19,848 nt of DNA. It comes from Patescibacteria group bacterium UBA2772 (GTDB taxonomy: Bacteria; Patescibacteriota; Minisyncoccia; Moranbacterales; DUUL01). The notes beneath the pieces were generated by a model. That model was not told the DNA's origin. It worked only from the letters and a program-made list of their open reading frames with translations, and did no database searches. Numbering within the stretch: the first letter of the stretch is position 1; each line of letters begins with the position of its first letter. Position numbers and translations under genes: made by a program. Location: assembly GCA_002352545.1 (NCBI GenBank), contig DEIO01000021.1, forward strand, positions 1 through 19,848, read 5' to 3'. This document shows positions 1 to 6,922 of the stretch, one piece after another.

Positions 1-227
1 AAGCTAAACTGGGCAAGACCCTTAACAAATATGTCGCTATGCTTGCCAGTAGTCAAACGAACATGTGGTGCTTTGATATTTTTCTTTCCCGGATGATGCC
101 AAAAAGCATTACAGCATTTAAAAATATACTCTAGCTCCTCCTTGTCAAGAATACGCCAGAGTTCTTCAGCCTTAATAGCACAAACAGCTCGTACTTCCAT
201 TCCCAACAATAATTCTTTTGAAATCAT
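1..227 (-). CDS. Orotate phosphoribosyltransferase-like protein, N-terminal part (runs off window)
   Basis: The reverse strand reads an open frame of 75 codons from the ATG at 227-225 and leaves the window at position 1, so only the N-terminus is visible. An AGGAG Shine-Dalgarno (234-238) lies 6 nt before the ATG and fixes the start. The segment at about residues 56-70 (APHVRLTTGKHSDIFVKG) resembles the early 'LTSGKHSDGYVN' strand-loop of PyrE-type phosphoribosyltransferases, which use PRPP to make or salvage nucleotides. The PRPP-binding loop would lie outside the window and is not seen. Family assignment is moderately secure. Whether the substrate is orotate or another base cannot be told, because many reduced genomes carry PyrE-like paralogues of unknown specificity. 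Confidence 0.6.
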   Translation of the reverse strand, partial: MISKELLLGMEVRAVCAIKAEELWRILDKEELEYIFKCCNAFWHHPGKKNIKAPHVRLTTGKHSDIFVKGLAQFS

Positions 228-349
228 TGGTTTCTCCTCTTTCTTTGTTAAATAAAATAATATTTTCAAAAAACTACCAATTCACAATGAATCAGTGGTT
301 AATCATACCAATTCAAAGTCACAAATTCAAGTACCTTATTTTTCAAAAT

Positions 350-386
350 AAAAAACTATCATAACCAAACTTGATTACAATAGTTT
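350..386 (-). terminator. Rho-independent terminator of the 416-1248 gene pair
   Basis: On the reverse strand AAACTAT plus TGTAATC (386-373) pairs with GGTTATG plus ATAGTTT (366-353) around the loop AAGTTT, a 14-bp stem including G-U pairs. It runs into six T (355-350). It lies about 30 nt beyond the stop codon of the 98-aa gene. Confidence 0.7.
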
Positions 387-415
387 CAATATGCGTACTT
401 TAATAAAAATTCTAT

Positions 416-712
416 TTATCTTTCATAGAAAATAGTATTTTCCATATTCTGATCGAGTTCATTAAGAATTTCATCTTTACTTCTCAATAAAGAATCTGAT
501 TCGCTATCTTCAATAATCGCCCTTACTTCCATTTTTTTCTCATTCTTCTCAACTAAAGCTTTCTCCTTGTTTTCAAGTTCCATTTTAGCCTTCGCTGCAA
601 ATTTATTAGAAAGCTCATTTTTCTTACTATACCTCACAAACGCCACACTAGAAGCAGCAGCAGTGGCAACTAGTAGCCAAATCATTAGAATGGCTATTAT
701 TTTATTCTTCAT
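416..712 (-). CDS. Small membrane-anchored coiled-coil protein, unrecognised (98 aa)
   Basis: I do not recognise this protein. Residues about 4-26 form one hydrophobic membrane segment (IIAILMIWLLVATAAASSVAF) after a short basic N-terminus. The rest is highly charged, Lys/Glu-rich and predicted helical or coiled-coil, so it is probably a single-pass protein with its charged tail on one side of the membrane. The ATG follows the stop codon of the upstream 177-aa gene by only 2 nt, and there is no strong Shine-Dalgarno of its own. This suggests translational coupling. A terminator follows at 386-350. Pairing with an exported helical protein suggests the two act together at the envelope, but that is inference. 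Confidence 0.65.
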   Translation of the reverse strand: MKNKIIAILMIWLLVATAAASSVAFVRYSKKNELSNKFAAKAKMELENKEKALVEKNEKKMEVRAIIEDSESDSLLRSKDEILNELDQNMENTIFYER

Positions 713-714
713 TT

Positions 715-1248
715 TTATTTTTTATTTATCTTTTCGTTCTTTGTTAAAACTTTCTCTAAGCTAACCCTAAATGTATTTTTATAAAAATCCATTAATGAGG
801 CTTTCTTCTCTTTGGCCCTAACAAAAACTTCTTCTATTCTACCAGGATTTGGACCTTTTTTGTTTGCATATAAAGAAACGCTTTTCAAATATCCTTCGTA
901 AATCACCTCTATTTCATTAACTTTCACTTTAAAAGCTTCTGCGTACTCTCTTACTCTTTCAGTCTCTGACTCATCTAAATCTAATTGCTCAATTGTATTA
1001 GCAATTAAATTATTAACAATCTTGAATCTTGTTTGATTTCTCTCAAGTGAAAATTTTGCTCTATCGACTTCCTTTTCGACCTCTTCATAACTCAAAATTC
1101 CCGATTTTTCACTTTTATTGCCATCTTCCGTTTCGTCTCCTACTGTCATTGCATTTGCCATTGAAAAAGGCAAGAAAATCGTAAAGACAAAAACCAAAAA
1201 CAAGCAACTCTTTTCGAAACCTCCCAAATAATCAATTTTTCTTTTCAT
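715..1248 (-). CDS. Exported helical protein of unknown function (177 aa)
   Basis: No known family is recognised. The N-terminus is a classical signal peptide: basic MKRK, a hydrophobic stretch at about residues 14-30, and an A-N-A motif at residues 31-33 suitable for signal peptidase I. The mature part (about 144 aa) is charged and predicted helical, with heptad-like patterning from about residue 55. It has no cysteine after cleavage, so it is not an obvious lipoprotein. An AAGGAA Shine-Dalgarno lies a few bases before the ATG. It forms a two-gene unit with the 98-aa membrane protein directly downstream. A periplasmic or surface helical protein is the safest description. Confidence 0.75.
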   Translation of the reverse strand: MKRKIDYLGGFEKSCLFLVFVFTIFLPFSMANAMTVGDETEDGNKSEKSGILSYEEVEKEVDRAKFSLERNQTRFKIVNNLIANTIEQLDLDESETERVREYAEAFKVKVNEIEVIYEGYLKSVSLYANKKGPNPGRIEEVFVRAKEKKASLMDFYKNTFRVSLEKVLTKNEKINKK

Positions 1249-1327
1249 TTTAATTTCCTTTTAGAGAATATTATCTATTAGCAATTTAAGTTTACCATAT
1301 AAAACAAAAAAGTTTAATAAAAAATAG

Positions 1328-2697
1328 CTATATTTTAAATTCAATAATAAACAAAGTCCCTTCTTTAAGTGAGCTTTTTACATTCATATGGCCAAAAAAG
1401 TTCCCCATCACATCTCTACTAGAAAAAAATGGATTGAAAATTTCTTTAATTAAATGTGGTTCCATCCCTTCACCCCTATCCTGCACTATAATTCTAGCAT
1501 TATTGCCAATTTTCTCTATCTTTACTCTCACAATTCTTCCAGAATCTGTTTTTTCTTCATTTTTTTTGGATACGAATTAATAGCGTTTAAGACTAAATTA
1601 GTAATAGCTTGATTAACTTTCACTGGACTATTACACACTTCTATTTCATCCTTTTTATCAAAAATCAATTTAATACTACTCTTACAAGCATTGTATTTCA
1701 TAACCTCTATGACATTTTCAATCTCACTTGCTAAAGAAAATTTCTCTCCTCGCTCTGTTTTCTGTAATTGCTTCCAAACAATTTCAAGGAACTCTTCTAG
1801 CTTTTTCTTATTACAAAAAACTCCCTGTAAATCTTCCTTAATATTTCCAACTCGTTTTTTTATTTATATCTTCTAGATTTTCCAGATTCAAAAACAATAC
1901 AGCTAAATGATTCATTATATCATGAAAAAAACCTGATGATAATTTAACGAACTCAGCAAAACGATATAGCTGACTCATTTTTTCAATTTGCATCCTTCGA
2001 ATATCTTCTGTTCTTTCTTGTACTCTAATCTCCAATAGATCCATTTCTTGTTTCAATTTTTTCTCAGAAGCTCTAGCTCTTCTTAGCGAATTAGTAATTT
2101 ATAAGTTAGACAACCATGTCAAAACTGCGATTATTCCAAATGTACCGCTATACTTAAGAACATCAATAACTCTTATATCTAAACTTTTCCAATAAATCGA
2201 TAAACTGATAACGCCTTCAACTTTTAGATTAGCAAATACAAAAATAGTTAAAAAGATTATAATTAAAATAAATATTGTTACTATTGTTTCGGTTAAAATG
2301 TTCGCGATTACAATAAACAAAGCATAAGAAATCAAAACCTGAGATACATCAAATCCCCAATGATACATGACATGTGTTATCCAAAAAAAACAAAAGCATT
2401 AAAATCCCAATAGTGACAATGTTGAAAGATCTCCTTCTTAATAAAACATAGAGCCCAAAAAAAAGTAATCATTCCAAGCATGACTTCCCCAAGCAATTCC
2501 TTATGCAAAAAACTAGAGTTTTCAGTTAATAAAATATCGACAAAGGCAATAATCATGATAAAAACAGAAAGAAAAATAACCAACAACAAGACTATGTTTA
2601 ATATAAATTCTCTTCTATTACAATCCTTAATAAGCTTTTTCGACTTGATTAATCTTTCATAAAAAAACGAGCATCTTTTATAAAAAAGTTCTCCCAT
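1328..2697 (-). pseudogene. Broken membrane sensor histidine kinase
   Basis: One gene can be pieced together across several frames. It starts at the ATG 2697 (MGELFYKRC), passes several hydrophobic segments, and reaches a coiled coil (QERTEDIRRMQIEKM). Then come an H-box-like FFHDIMNHL, an N-box (QAITNLVLNAINSY, about 1620-1575), and a G1 box (DRGEGM) followed by FNPFFSSR, the usual order of a histidine kinase. It is interrupted by a frame change at an A8 run (2383-2390), an in-frame TAA (2101-2099), a frame change at T7 (1855-1861) and another at T8 (1560-1567). The ATP-lid/G2 (GLGL) segment is missing between FFSSR and GHMNV, apparently a clean deletion of about 15 codons. Normal function would be phosphotransfer to a response regulator, and no partner gene is nearby. 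The deletion and nonsense codon make a non-functional relic far more likely than sequencing error. Confidence 0.85.
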
Positions 2698-3069
2698 AAA
2701 TTATTTTCTTTTTTTCGAAAATGGAAACGCTAATTTTAAACTCCTACTAACCAATACTATTCAAGATATTCTGAAAAAATAACATTCTTAGAAAACACGA
2801 AGAAATTGATTAATCTTTATTAAAAAAATTCAATCCAATTTATTTCTAAAATAACCCTATCATTCTGTTATTGCAATAGATTATTATTTACAGTCACTTT
2901 TTCAAACATAATCCTATCTTTCAGCAAATCATATCTCAAACAATACTCTTTTATTCAAATAAATAACAAAAAATCATTATGACTATTAATGTATCTTCAT
3001 AAATACTCTCAAGATAATTCCAGCCATACCATCAAAAAGATATTTGATCTTCATTTTAGTACTATCATT
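2698..3069 (-). other. AT-rich gap with possible coding relics, no intact gene
   Basis: Every frame is closed by stops. On the reverse strand short protein-like stretches appear in different frames: a 22-codon piece from the ATG at 3054 (MKIKYLFDGMAGIILRVF), then a stretch reading KDRIMFEKVTVNNNLL, then NWIEFFYKD. These stretches look like residue of a decayed gene, in keeping with the dead genes on both sides. I cannot name a family and random AT-rich sequence is an alternative. Confidence 0.25.
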
Positions 3070-3449
3070 CTAACCCAATAAGCGTCTGACTTGAATATAT
3101 TTTACTCCAATTCTTTTAGCAAAAACAACATCTATGCAAATTTAATCCTCTATCACAAAAAATTTTTATTTGAAATATCTCCCATTTCATTTGATACACT
3201 TCTTCAAGGTTTTCTATAGACTGAATTAGCATATTCCAATCCTGTATTTTTAGAAATATTTTCCAATCTTTGTTGATTCTTGTTGTTAGACAATAAAAAA
3301 ACTTAGTTTTTATTTCTCAACTCTCCTATCTTCTTCAAAACTTTTTCTTCAACCAAATCAACCCTACCAGATGCACTAGTTCCATCAATATCCAAAAACA
3401 CAATACGTCCCCTGATTTGAGAAAAATCAATCTCGAAAAAATTTTTCAT
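3070..3449 (-). pseudogene. Broken HAD-family phosphatase (YqeG/HAD-IIIA-like)
   Basis: From the ATG at 3449 the reverse strand encodes RIVFLDIDGTSASG, a HAD motif I with the DxD pair before GT. An in-frame TAA follows after about 44 codons. The same frame continues with VFLLSNNKNQQRLE (motif II type Ser/Asn) and YRKP (motif III Lys), then meets an in-frame TGA. After a frame change near 3130-3140 it finishes with DVVFAKRIGVKYIQVRR before a TAG at 3072-3070. Motif order and C-terminal wording match small HAD phosphatases. Two stops plus one frameshift within 126 codons mean no full product can be made. The neighbours are also dead genes. Confidence 0.75.
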
Positions 3450-3473
3450 TGTTTAATTTACTAAGCTTTTAGC

Positions 3474-4051
3474 ATGTCCTATATTATAGCGCAAAACAAA
3501 AGAAATACCTACTTTGTAAAAAAATTTTATAGAATATGTTGTTATAGAATAAAAATAAAAAATAGAAAACAAGCTTTAATAAAAACCCTCTTTAAAATGA
3601 TTTCATCCCTAGCAACTTTCAAGTTGCTAACAAAAAAATCTATTAATCATGTCGGGTGCTGACCTGATATTCCATGAAACTGGTCATCTTATTTTAATGT
3701 CTTTTAGTGAAACAGTTCATTTTATTGGTGGAACAATAGGCCAGTTATTTTTTCCTATTTTATTTTTTAAGAAAAAAAGAATTTTTCTCTGGCATGATTA
3801 TACTATAGTGGTTAGACAAAAACTTAATCAATATTGTAATATACATGTCAGATTCAAGATCTCAAATAATCCCTCTTCTAGAAGATTCTGACAGCACACA
3901 TGATTAGTGGTTTCTCTTCAAAAAATACAATCCACTACAATACAACAAACTACTTGGTAATTTCTTTTGGCAACTAGGAACCATCCTAATGTTTGGATCA
4001 ATCTTCATTGCCTTTTCTATCACTTATAAAAAATTATTCTTAAATAATTAA
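3474..4051 (+). pseudogene. Broken membrane protein with HETGH (zinc-peptidase-like) motif
   Basis: Three pieces in different frames make one protein. An N-terminal stretch ends SINHVG (to about 3657). A frame change follows, then ADLIFHETGHLILMSFSE with hydrophobic GGTIGQLFFPILFF (3657-3840). After a second frame change comes IYMSDSRSQIIPLLEDSDSTHD, an in-frame TAG (probably an old Trp codon), then WFLFKKYNPLQYNKLLGNFFWQLG and a final hydrophobic segment ending at TAA 4051. HETGH has the H-E-x-x-H spacing of membrane zinc peptidases. I recall similar uncharacterised multi-pass proteins in reduced bacterial genomes, but the enzymatic role is inference. The pieces are collinear and share one theme, so this is one dead gene. 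Confidence 0.7.
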
Positions 4052-4067
4052 TGGGTTTCAACGATCC

Positions 4068-4096
4068 TTGCCAAAACCTATTAATCCTGCTACAAT
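4068..4096 (+). promoter_or_regulatory. Promoter of rpsO
   Basis: TTGCCA (4068-4073), a 17-nt spacer, then TACAAT (4091-4096). The start should lie near 4103, giving a leader of roughly 90 nt. That leader contains two overlapping small hairpins: GTTG/CAAC (4158-4170) and TAGC/GCTA (4164-4174). Confidence 0.7.
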
Positions 4097-4190
4097 AAGG
4101 GCATAATTAATTGAATAAAGCTTTCCTGCTCGAAGTTGAACATTATTTTATTCACTGGTTGTATAGCAACGCTACGACAGGACGGTAACA

Positions 4191-4466
4191 ATGTTTATGT
4201 CTTTATCGACAAATCAAAAAACTAAGGTCACTAAAACTTTCAAGAGACATGAGAAAGATTCTGGTTCTGCAGAATATCAAATTGCTCTATTTACAGAAAA
4301 AATCAAACAGCTTGTGGATCATTTAAAAACTAATCCCAAAGATAAACATTCTAGAAGAGGTTTATTAGGAATGGTTTCTCAAAGAAAAAAGTTGATGAAA
4401 TATCTTAAAAGCACAAATGAAAAAATTTACGCTAAAGTTATCAAAAAACTAAACCTAAAAGGCTAA
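4191..4466 (+). CDS. rpsO: 30S ribosomal protein S15
   Basis: This is ribosomal protein bS15/uS15, which binds 16S rRNA early in assembly of the small-subunit platform. The signature DKHSRRGLLGMVSQRKKLMKYL (split across about residues 49-72) is diagnostic, and the whole length (91 aa from 4191, 89 aa from 4197) is normal for the family. Two starts are possible. ATG 4191 sits 8 nt after AGGA (4179-4182). ATG 4197 gives the familiar N-terminus MSLST but a longer spacing. I keep 4191 for the spacing, and the mature protein may well begin at 4197. It has its own promoter at 4068-4096 and a terminator overlapping its stop codon, so it is a single-gene unit. In some bacteria S15 represses its own leader RNA. 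Confidence 0.97.
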   Translation: MFMSLSTNQKTKVTKTFKRHEKDSGSAEYQIALFTEKIKQLVDHLKTNPKDKHSRRGLLGMVSQRKKLMKYLKSTNEKIYAKVIKKLNLKG

Positions 4467-4479
4467 TCAAGCCTTTTTT
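4457..4479 (+). terminator. Terminator of rpsO overlapping the stop codon
   Basis: AAAAGGCT (4457-4464) pairs with AGCCTTTT (4470-4477) around the 5-nt loop AATCA, and the T run continues to 4479. The first base of the TAA stop is inside the stem and the other two are in the loop. Confidence 0.8.
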
Positions 4480-4581
4480 GGTTTGCTCTTAAAAATCACA
4501 TAAGCACTTTCAGGTAAACCTCTTATATAATTTTGCAAATACTTCCAATAATATAAAAGATAATACTATCAACTTAAACAG

Positions 4582-5169
4582 ATGGCTAAATTCAAAGAAC
4601 AAAGAATTGGTGTACTCGTAGATATACAGAACATGTATTATAGCGCCAGAGTTATACACAAGAAAAAAACAAATTTCAAGAACATACTAGAAGCCGCGGT
4701 ATCTGACAGAAAACTCATACGTGCAATCGGATATGGAATCTCTACCGAAGAAAAAACTGAAGAAAAGTTTTTTGAATCATTAGAAAAATATGGATTTGAA
4801 GTAAAATCAAAAGATCTTCAAATTTTTAAAGGTGGGATGAAAAAAGGCGACTGGGATGTTGGAATTGCAATTGACGCAATTAAACTAGCAAAGAATCTAG
4901 ATGTTATAGTACTTGTTAGCGGTGACGGTGATTATATTCCGCTCGTAAAATATTTACAATATAATTTTGGGGTACGTGTCGAAGTTATGGCCTTCATTGA
5001 AAGCTGTTCGTCAAAATTAATTGATGAAGCAGACGATTTTATAAATCTTAGTGAAGGAACAAAATTCTTTGTGCGTGAACCAAGAAAAAAAGGTACATCC
5101 ACCAAAAAGGTAATTGGGAAAATTAAACCAACAGCGCCAACTTCAAAAAGAACCGTAAGAATGCTGTAA
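4582..5169 (+). CDS. NYN domain (LabA/DUF88-type) PIN-like nuclease
   Basis: The protein is a single NYN domain with a short basic tail. Acidic motifs typical of the PIN-like fold are all present: VDIQNMY with D14 and N16, KGDWDVGIAIDAI with D90, D92 and D98, and SGDGDY with D115 and D117. These would bind the metal ions of an RNA-cleaving site. LabA/DUF88 relatives act in RNA metabolism or regulation, but targets are generally unknown, so only the putative nuclease activity is inferred. The last 30 or so residues (RKKGTSTKKVIGKIKP) are Lys-rich and may hold RNA. A TATAAT at 4526-4531 is the best -10 candidate, with no clear -35. The Shine-Dalgarno is weak. Confidence 0.88.
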   Translation: MAKFKEQRIGVLVDIQNMYYSARVIHKKKTNFKNILEAAVSDRKLIRAIGYGISTEEKTEEKFFESLEKYGFEVKSKDLQIFKGGMKKGDWDVGIAIDAIKLAKNLDVIVLVSGDGDYIPLVKYLQYNFGVRVEVMAFIESCSSKLIDEADDFINLSEGTKFFVREPRKKGTSTKKVIGKIKPTAPTSKRTVRML

Positions 5170-5181
5170 ATAAGACCACTA

Positions 5182-5210
5182 TTTACAAAATGAAATAAAA
5201 CTGCTACATT
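5182..5210 (+). promoter_or_regulatory. Promoter of the tRNA-Ser / tRNA-Leu pair
   Basis: TTTACA (5182-5187), a 17-nt spacer, then TACATT (5205-5210). Transcription would start near 5217, some 33 nt before tRNA-Ser. Confidence 0.55.
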
Positions 5211-5249
5211 CTTTTAGGTAACAACACTTATTATCTTTGTTGTTTTCTA

Positions 5250-5336
5250 GGAGAGATGGCAGAGTGGTCGAATGCATCAGTCTTGAAAACTGAAGTACTT
5301 TCACGAGTACCGAGGGTTCGAATCCCTCTCTCTCCG
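5250..5336 (+). tRNA. tRNA-Ser(TGA)
   Basis: Acceptor GGAGAGA pairs with TCTCTCC (5329-5335), followed by discriminator G, typical for serine. The anticodon stem TCAGT/ACTGA encloses CTTGAAA, with anticodon TGA at 5284-5286, reading UCA-type codons. A long variable arm (GTACT/AGTAC) and a T arm GAGGG-TTCGAAT-CCCTC complete the class II fold. The 3' CCA is not encoded, so it must be added by a nucleotidyltransferase. Confidence 0.97.
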
Positions 5337-5371
5337 CATCCTTTATTGGATTGCACAAAAAATAGAAATTA

Positions 5372-5455
5372 GCCGGAGTGGTGAAATTGGTATACACGCT
5401 TGCCTTAGGAGCAAGTGGGAGTAATCCCATGGAGGTTCGAGTCCTCTCTCCGGCA
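5372..5455 (+). tRNA. tRNA-Leu(TAG)
   Basis: Acceptor GCCGGAG pairs with CTCCGGC (5448-5454), discriminator A. The anticodon stem CTTGC/GCAAG holds the loop CTTAGGA with anticodon TAG at 5406-5408. The long variable arm TGGGA/TCCCA marks a class II tRNA. It lies 35 nt after tRNA-Ser and is probably co-transcribed. CCA is not encoded. Confidence 0.97.
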
Positions 5456-5647
5456 CAAATTCAAACAGCTTAAAATCTGTTTTTTGTTTTTTAAAATTGA
5501 ATTTGACTCAAATAATAATAGTTTACATTATAATTTATAATTCATACTAAAGATTAACTTGTACTCCTGAAACTAAATATGTAGAGTTTATTTTCTCAAT
5601 TGGATTCTATTTTTTAGTATAAAACCTTTTTTTGAAGAAGGTTTTAA

Positions 5648-5872
5648 ATGGTTACACTTTTATTCAAAGAAAAACATTCCAAAAACAAAGTACAGGCAAA
5701 AGCGATTTTTTTGCCCAAGAAAAAAATATTCTTCGCGAGGTATGTTCTAGAAAATATTAATTCTCTGACAGAATCACTTTTTGCCACCCCTGGCAACGTT
5801 ATAAAAAAGTCGAGTCTTTTTAGACAAAACAACTCTTTAGAGAACGAGAGATATGAATTTCTTACAGCGTAA
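5648..5872 (+). CDS. Possible small basic protein (74 aa), or non-coding structured RNA
   Basis: No family is recognised. In favour of a gene, AGAAGG lies 6 nt before the ATG, the frame is open for 74 codons, and a strong terminator (5880-5926) begins 7 nt after the TAA. The product is Lys/Phe-rich and basic. Against it, the stretch is full of small inverted repeats (5621-5645, 5695-5715, 5781-5796) and the opposite strand is equally open, so a small RNA is an alternative. The Shine-Dalgarno lies in the 3' arm of hairpin AAAACCTT/AAGGTTTT, which could hide it from ribosomes. Two upstream promoter-like pairs have 17-nt spacers: TTTACA/TACTAA at 5522-5550 and TTGTAC/TAGAGT at 5559-5587. Confidence 0.4.
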   Translation: MVTLLFKEKHSKNKVQAKAIFLPKKKIFFARYVLENINSLTESLFATPGNVIKKSSLFRQNNSLENERYEFLTA

Positions 5873-5879
5873 AATGCGC

Positions 5880-5926
5880 AACACCTCGCTCCAAGACATA
5901 TCATCTTTGTATTGGGGTGTTTTTTT
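5880..5926 (+). terminator. Terminator closing the 5600-5926 unit
   Basis: AACACC (5880-5885) pairs with GGTGTT (5916-5921) and the inner CCAA (5891-5894) with TTGG (5912-5915). The T run extends to 5926. It separates the upstream ORF or RNA from the pseudouridine synthase gene, which has its own promoter immediately after. Confidence 0.7.
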
Positions 5927-5928
5927 AA

Positions 5929-5957
5929 TTGAAGAAAATTACAGCTTAAGCTATTGT
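5929..5957 (+). promoter_or_regulatory. Promoter of the pseudouridine synthase gene
   Basis: TTGAAG (5929-5934), a 17-nt spacer, then TATTGT (5952-5957). Start is expected near 5964, giving a leader of about 17 nt with no recognisable Shine-Dalgarno. Confidence 0.5.
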
Positions 5958-5980
5958 TAAGATAACCTTAATATACAAAC

Positions 5981-6922
5981 ATGACACAAGAAATCATCAA
6001 AGAAACATTCACACCAAATCAACAATCTGGTATTCGTATCGACAAATTATTAGCTGAGAACTTCGCTAATGTACCAAGAGAAAACTTTAAAAAAGCTATT
6101 AAAAATGGTGACGTTTTAGTTAATGGAAAAAAGATAAAACCAAATTATGTTACTGGTGAACATGATAAGATAGAAATTAATATTATTTTTGAAAAAAAAA
6201 TAATTACAGCATTGCCAGATTCTTCAGTCGAAATTAATGTTATCTATCAACATCCAGATTTTTTGATCATTGAGAAACCTTCAAGAATATCGGCTCACCC
6301 ATCTGACAAAGAAAGGTTAGGAACCTTGGCGAATGGCCTCTTGTCAAAATTTCCACAAACTAAAAATGTTGGTGAAAATCCATTGCGCCCTGGAAGCGTC
6401 CATCGACTAGATAAATACACTTCCGGGATTCTAATTGTGCCACTCACTCAACCCTCTTTTGATTTTTTCAAACTCCTGTTTAAAAACAGACAAATATCCA
6501 AGAAGTATACTGCTGTATGCTGGGGCATACCAGACAAAGAAGAAGGTATCATTGAATCTTTTATTGGTAGATCCCATTCAAATCCATTAAAACAAGCAAC
6601 AAGCAAAAACAGTAACAAGGTGGGTAATGCTAAAAAAGCTATTACTGAATACAGACTTCTAAAAAAATCCTCGGACGAGACAAAGAGTTTAATTTTAGCG
6701 ACATTGAAAACAGGACGAAAACATCAGATTAGAGTACATTTACAATCCATAGGCAATCCTGTTGTTGGAGACAAAATGTATCAACCAGAAAAATTAAAAA
6801 TTGCTAACCAAGATTTTACAAGATTTCTCTTGCATGCAAGTAATTTAAGTTTTACCTATTCTGATGGCAAAAAATATCAATTTGAATCACCCCTACCAAA
6901 ACAATTTACAAAATTTTTCTAA
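5981..6922 (+). CDS. RluA/RluD-family RNA pseudouridine synthase
   Basis: The enzyme isomerises uridine to pseudouridine in RNA, in this family usually 23S rRNA or tRNA. An S4 RNA-binding domain spans about residues 17-65 (IRIDKLLAEN, then NGDVLVNGKKIK). The catalytic domain follows from about residue 88, with DFLIIEKPSRISAHP and the signature RPGSVHRLDKYTSGIL, whose D144 is the catalytic aspartate. The later motif LKTGRKHQIRVHLQSIGNPVVGD (split) is also canonical. The length of 313 aa is normal for RluD. The Tyr in HRLDKYTSG replaces the more common Asp or Asn and is not catalytic. The specific target uridine cannot be assigned. Its 3' end overlaps the end of the relic on the other strand by 17 nt. 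Confidence 0.93.
   Translation: MTQEIIKETFTPNQQSGIRIDKLLAENFANVPRENFKKAIKNGDVLVNGKKIKPNYVTGEHDKIEINIIFEKKIITALPDSSVEINVIYQHPDFLIIEKPSRISAHPSDKERLGTLANGLLSKFPQTKNVGENPLRPGSVHRLDKYTSGILIVPLTQPSFDFFKLLFKNRQISKKYTAVCWGIPDKEEGIIESFIGRSHSNPLKQATSKNSNKVGNAKKAITEYRLLKKSSDETKSLILATLKTGRKHQIRVHLQSIGNPVVGDKMYQPEKLKIANQDFTRFLLHASNLSFTYSDGKKYQFESPLPKQFTKFF

Noticed and set aside
281..341. Near-identical short direct repeats ACCAATTCA at about 276 and 308
   Set aside because: Only two copies of about 9-11 bp in AT-rich DNA; no CRISPR-like regularity or mobile-element context.
5179..5430. 83-codon reverse frame across the tRNA-Ser and tRNA-Leu genes
   Set aside because: It is antisense to two certain tRNA genes. 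The 'EREGFEPSVLVKVLQFSRLMHSTTLP' wording is a familiar mis-annotation artefact of tRNA-Ser complements.
5644..5904. 86-codon reverse frame opposite the 74-aa candidate
   Set aside because: It reads through the terminator arm of the forward unit, has no ribosome binding site, and its neighbours on that strand give no context. It is more likely a shadow.
5456..5980. tmRNA, RNase P RNA, SRP RNA or purine riboswitch in the large gap
   Set aside because: None of the conserved landmarks of these RNAs (for example the tRNA-like ends of tmRNA or the P4 core of RNase P RNA) could be found on either strand.
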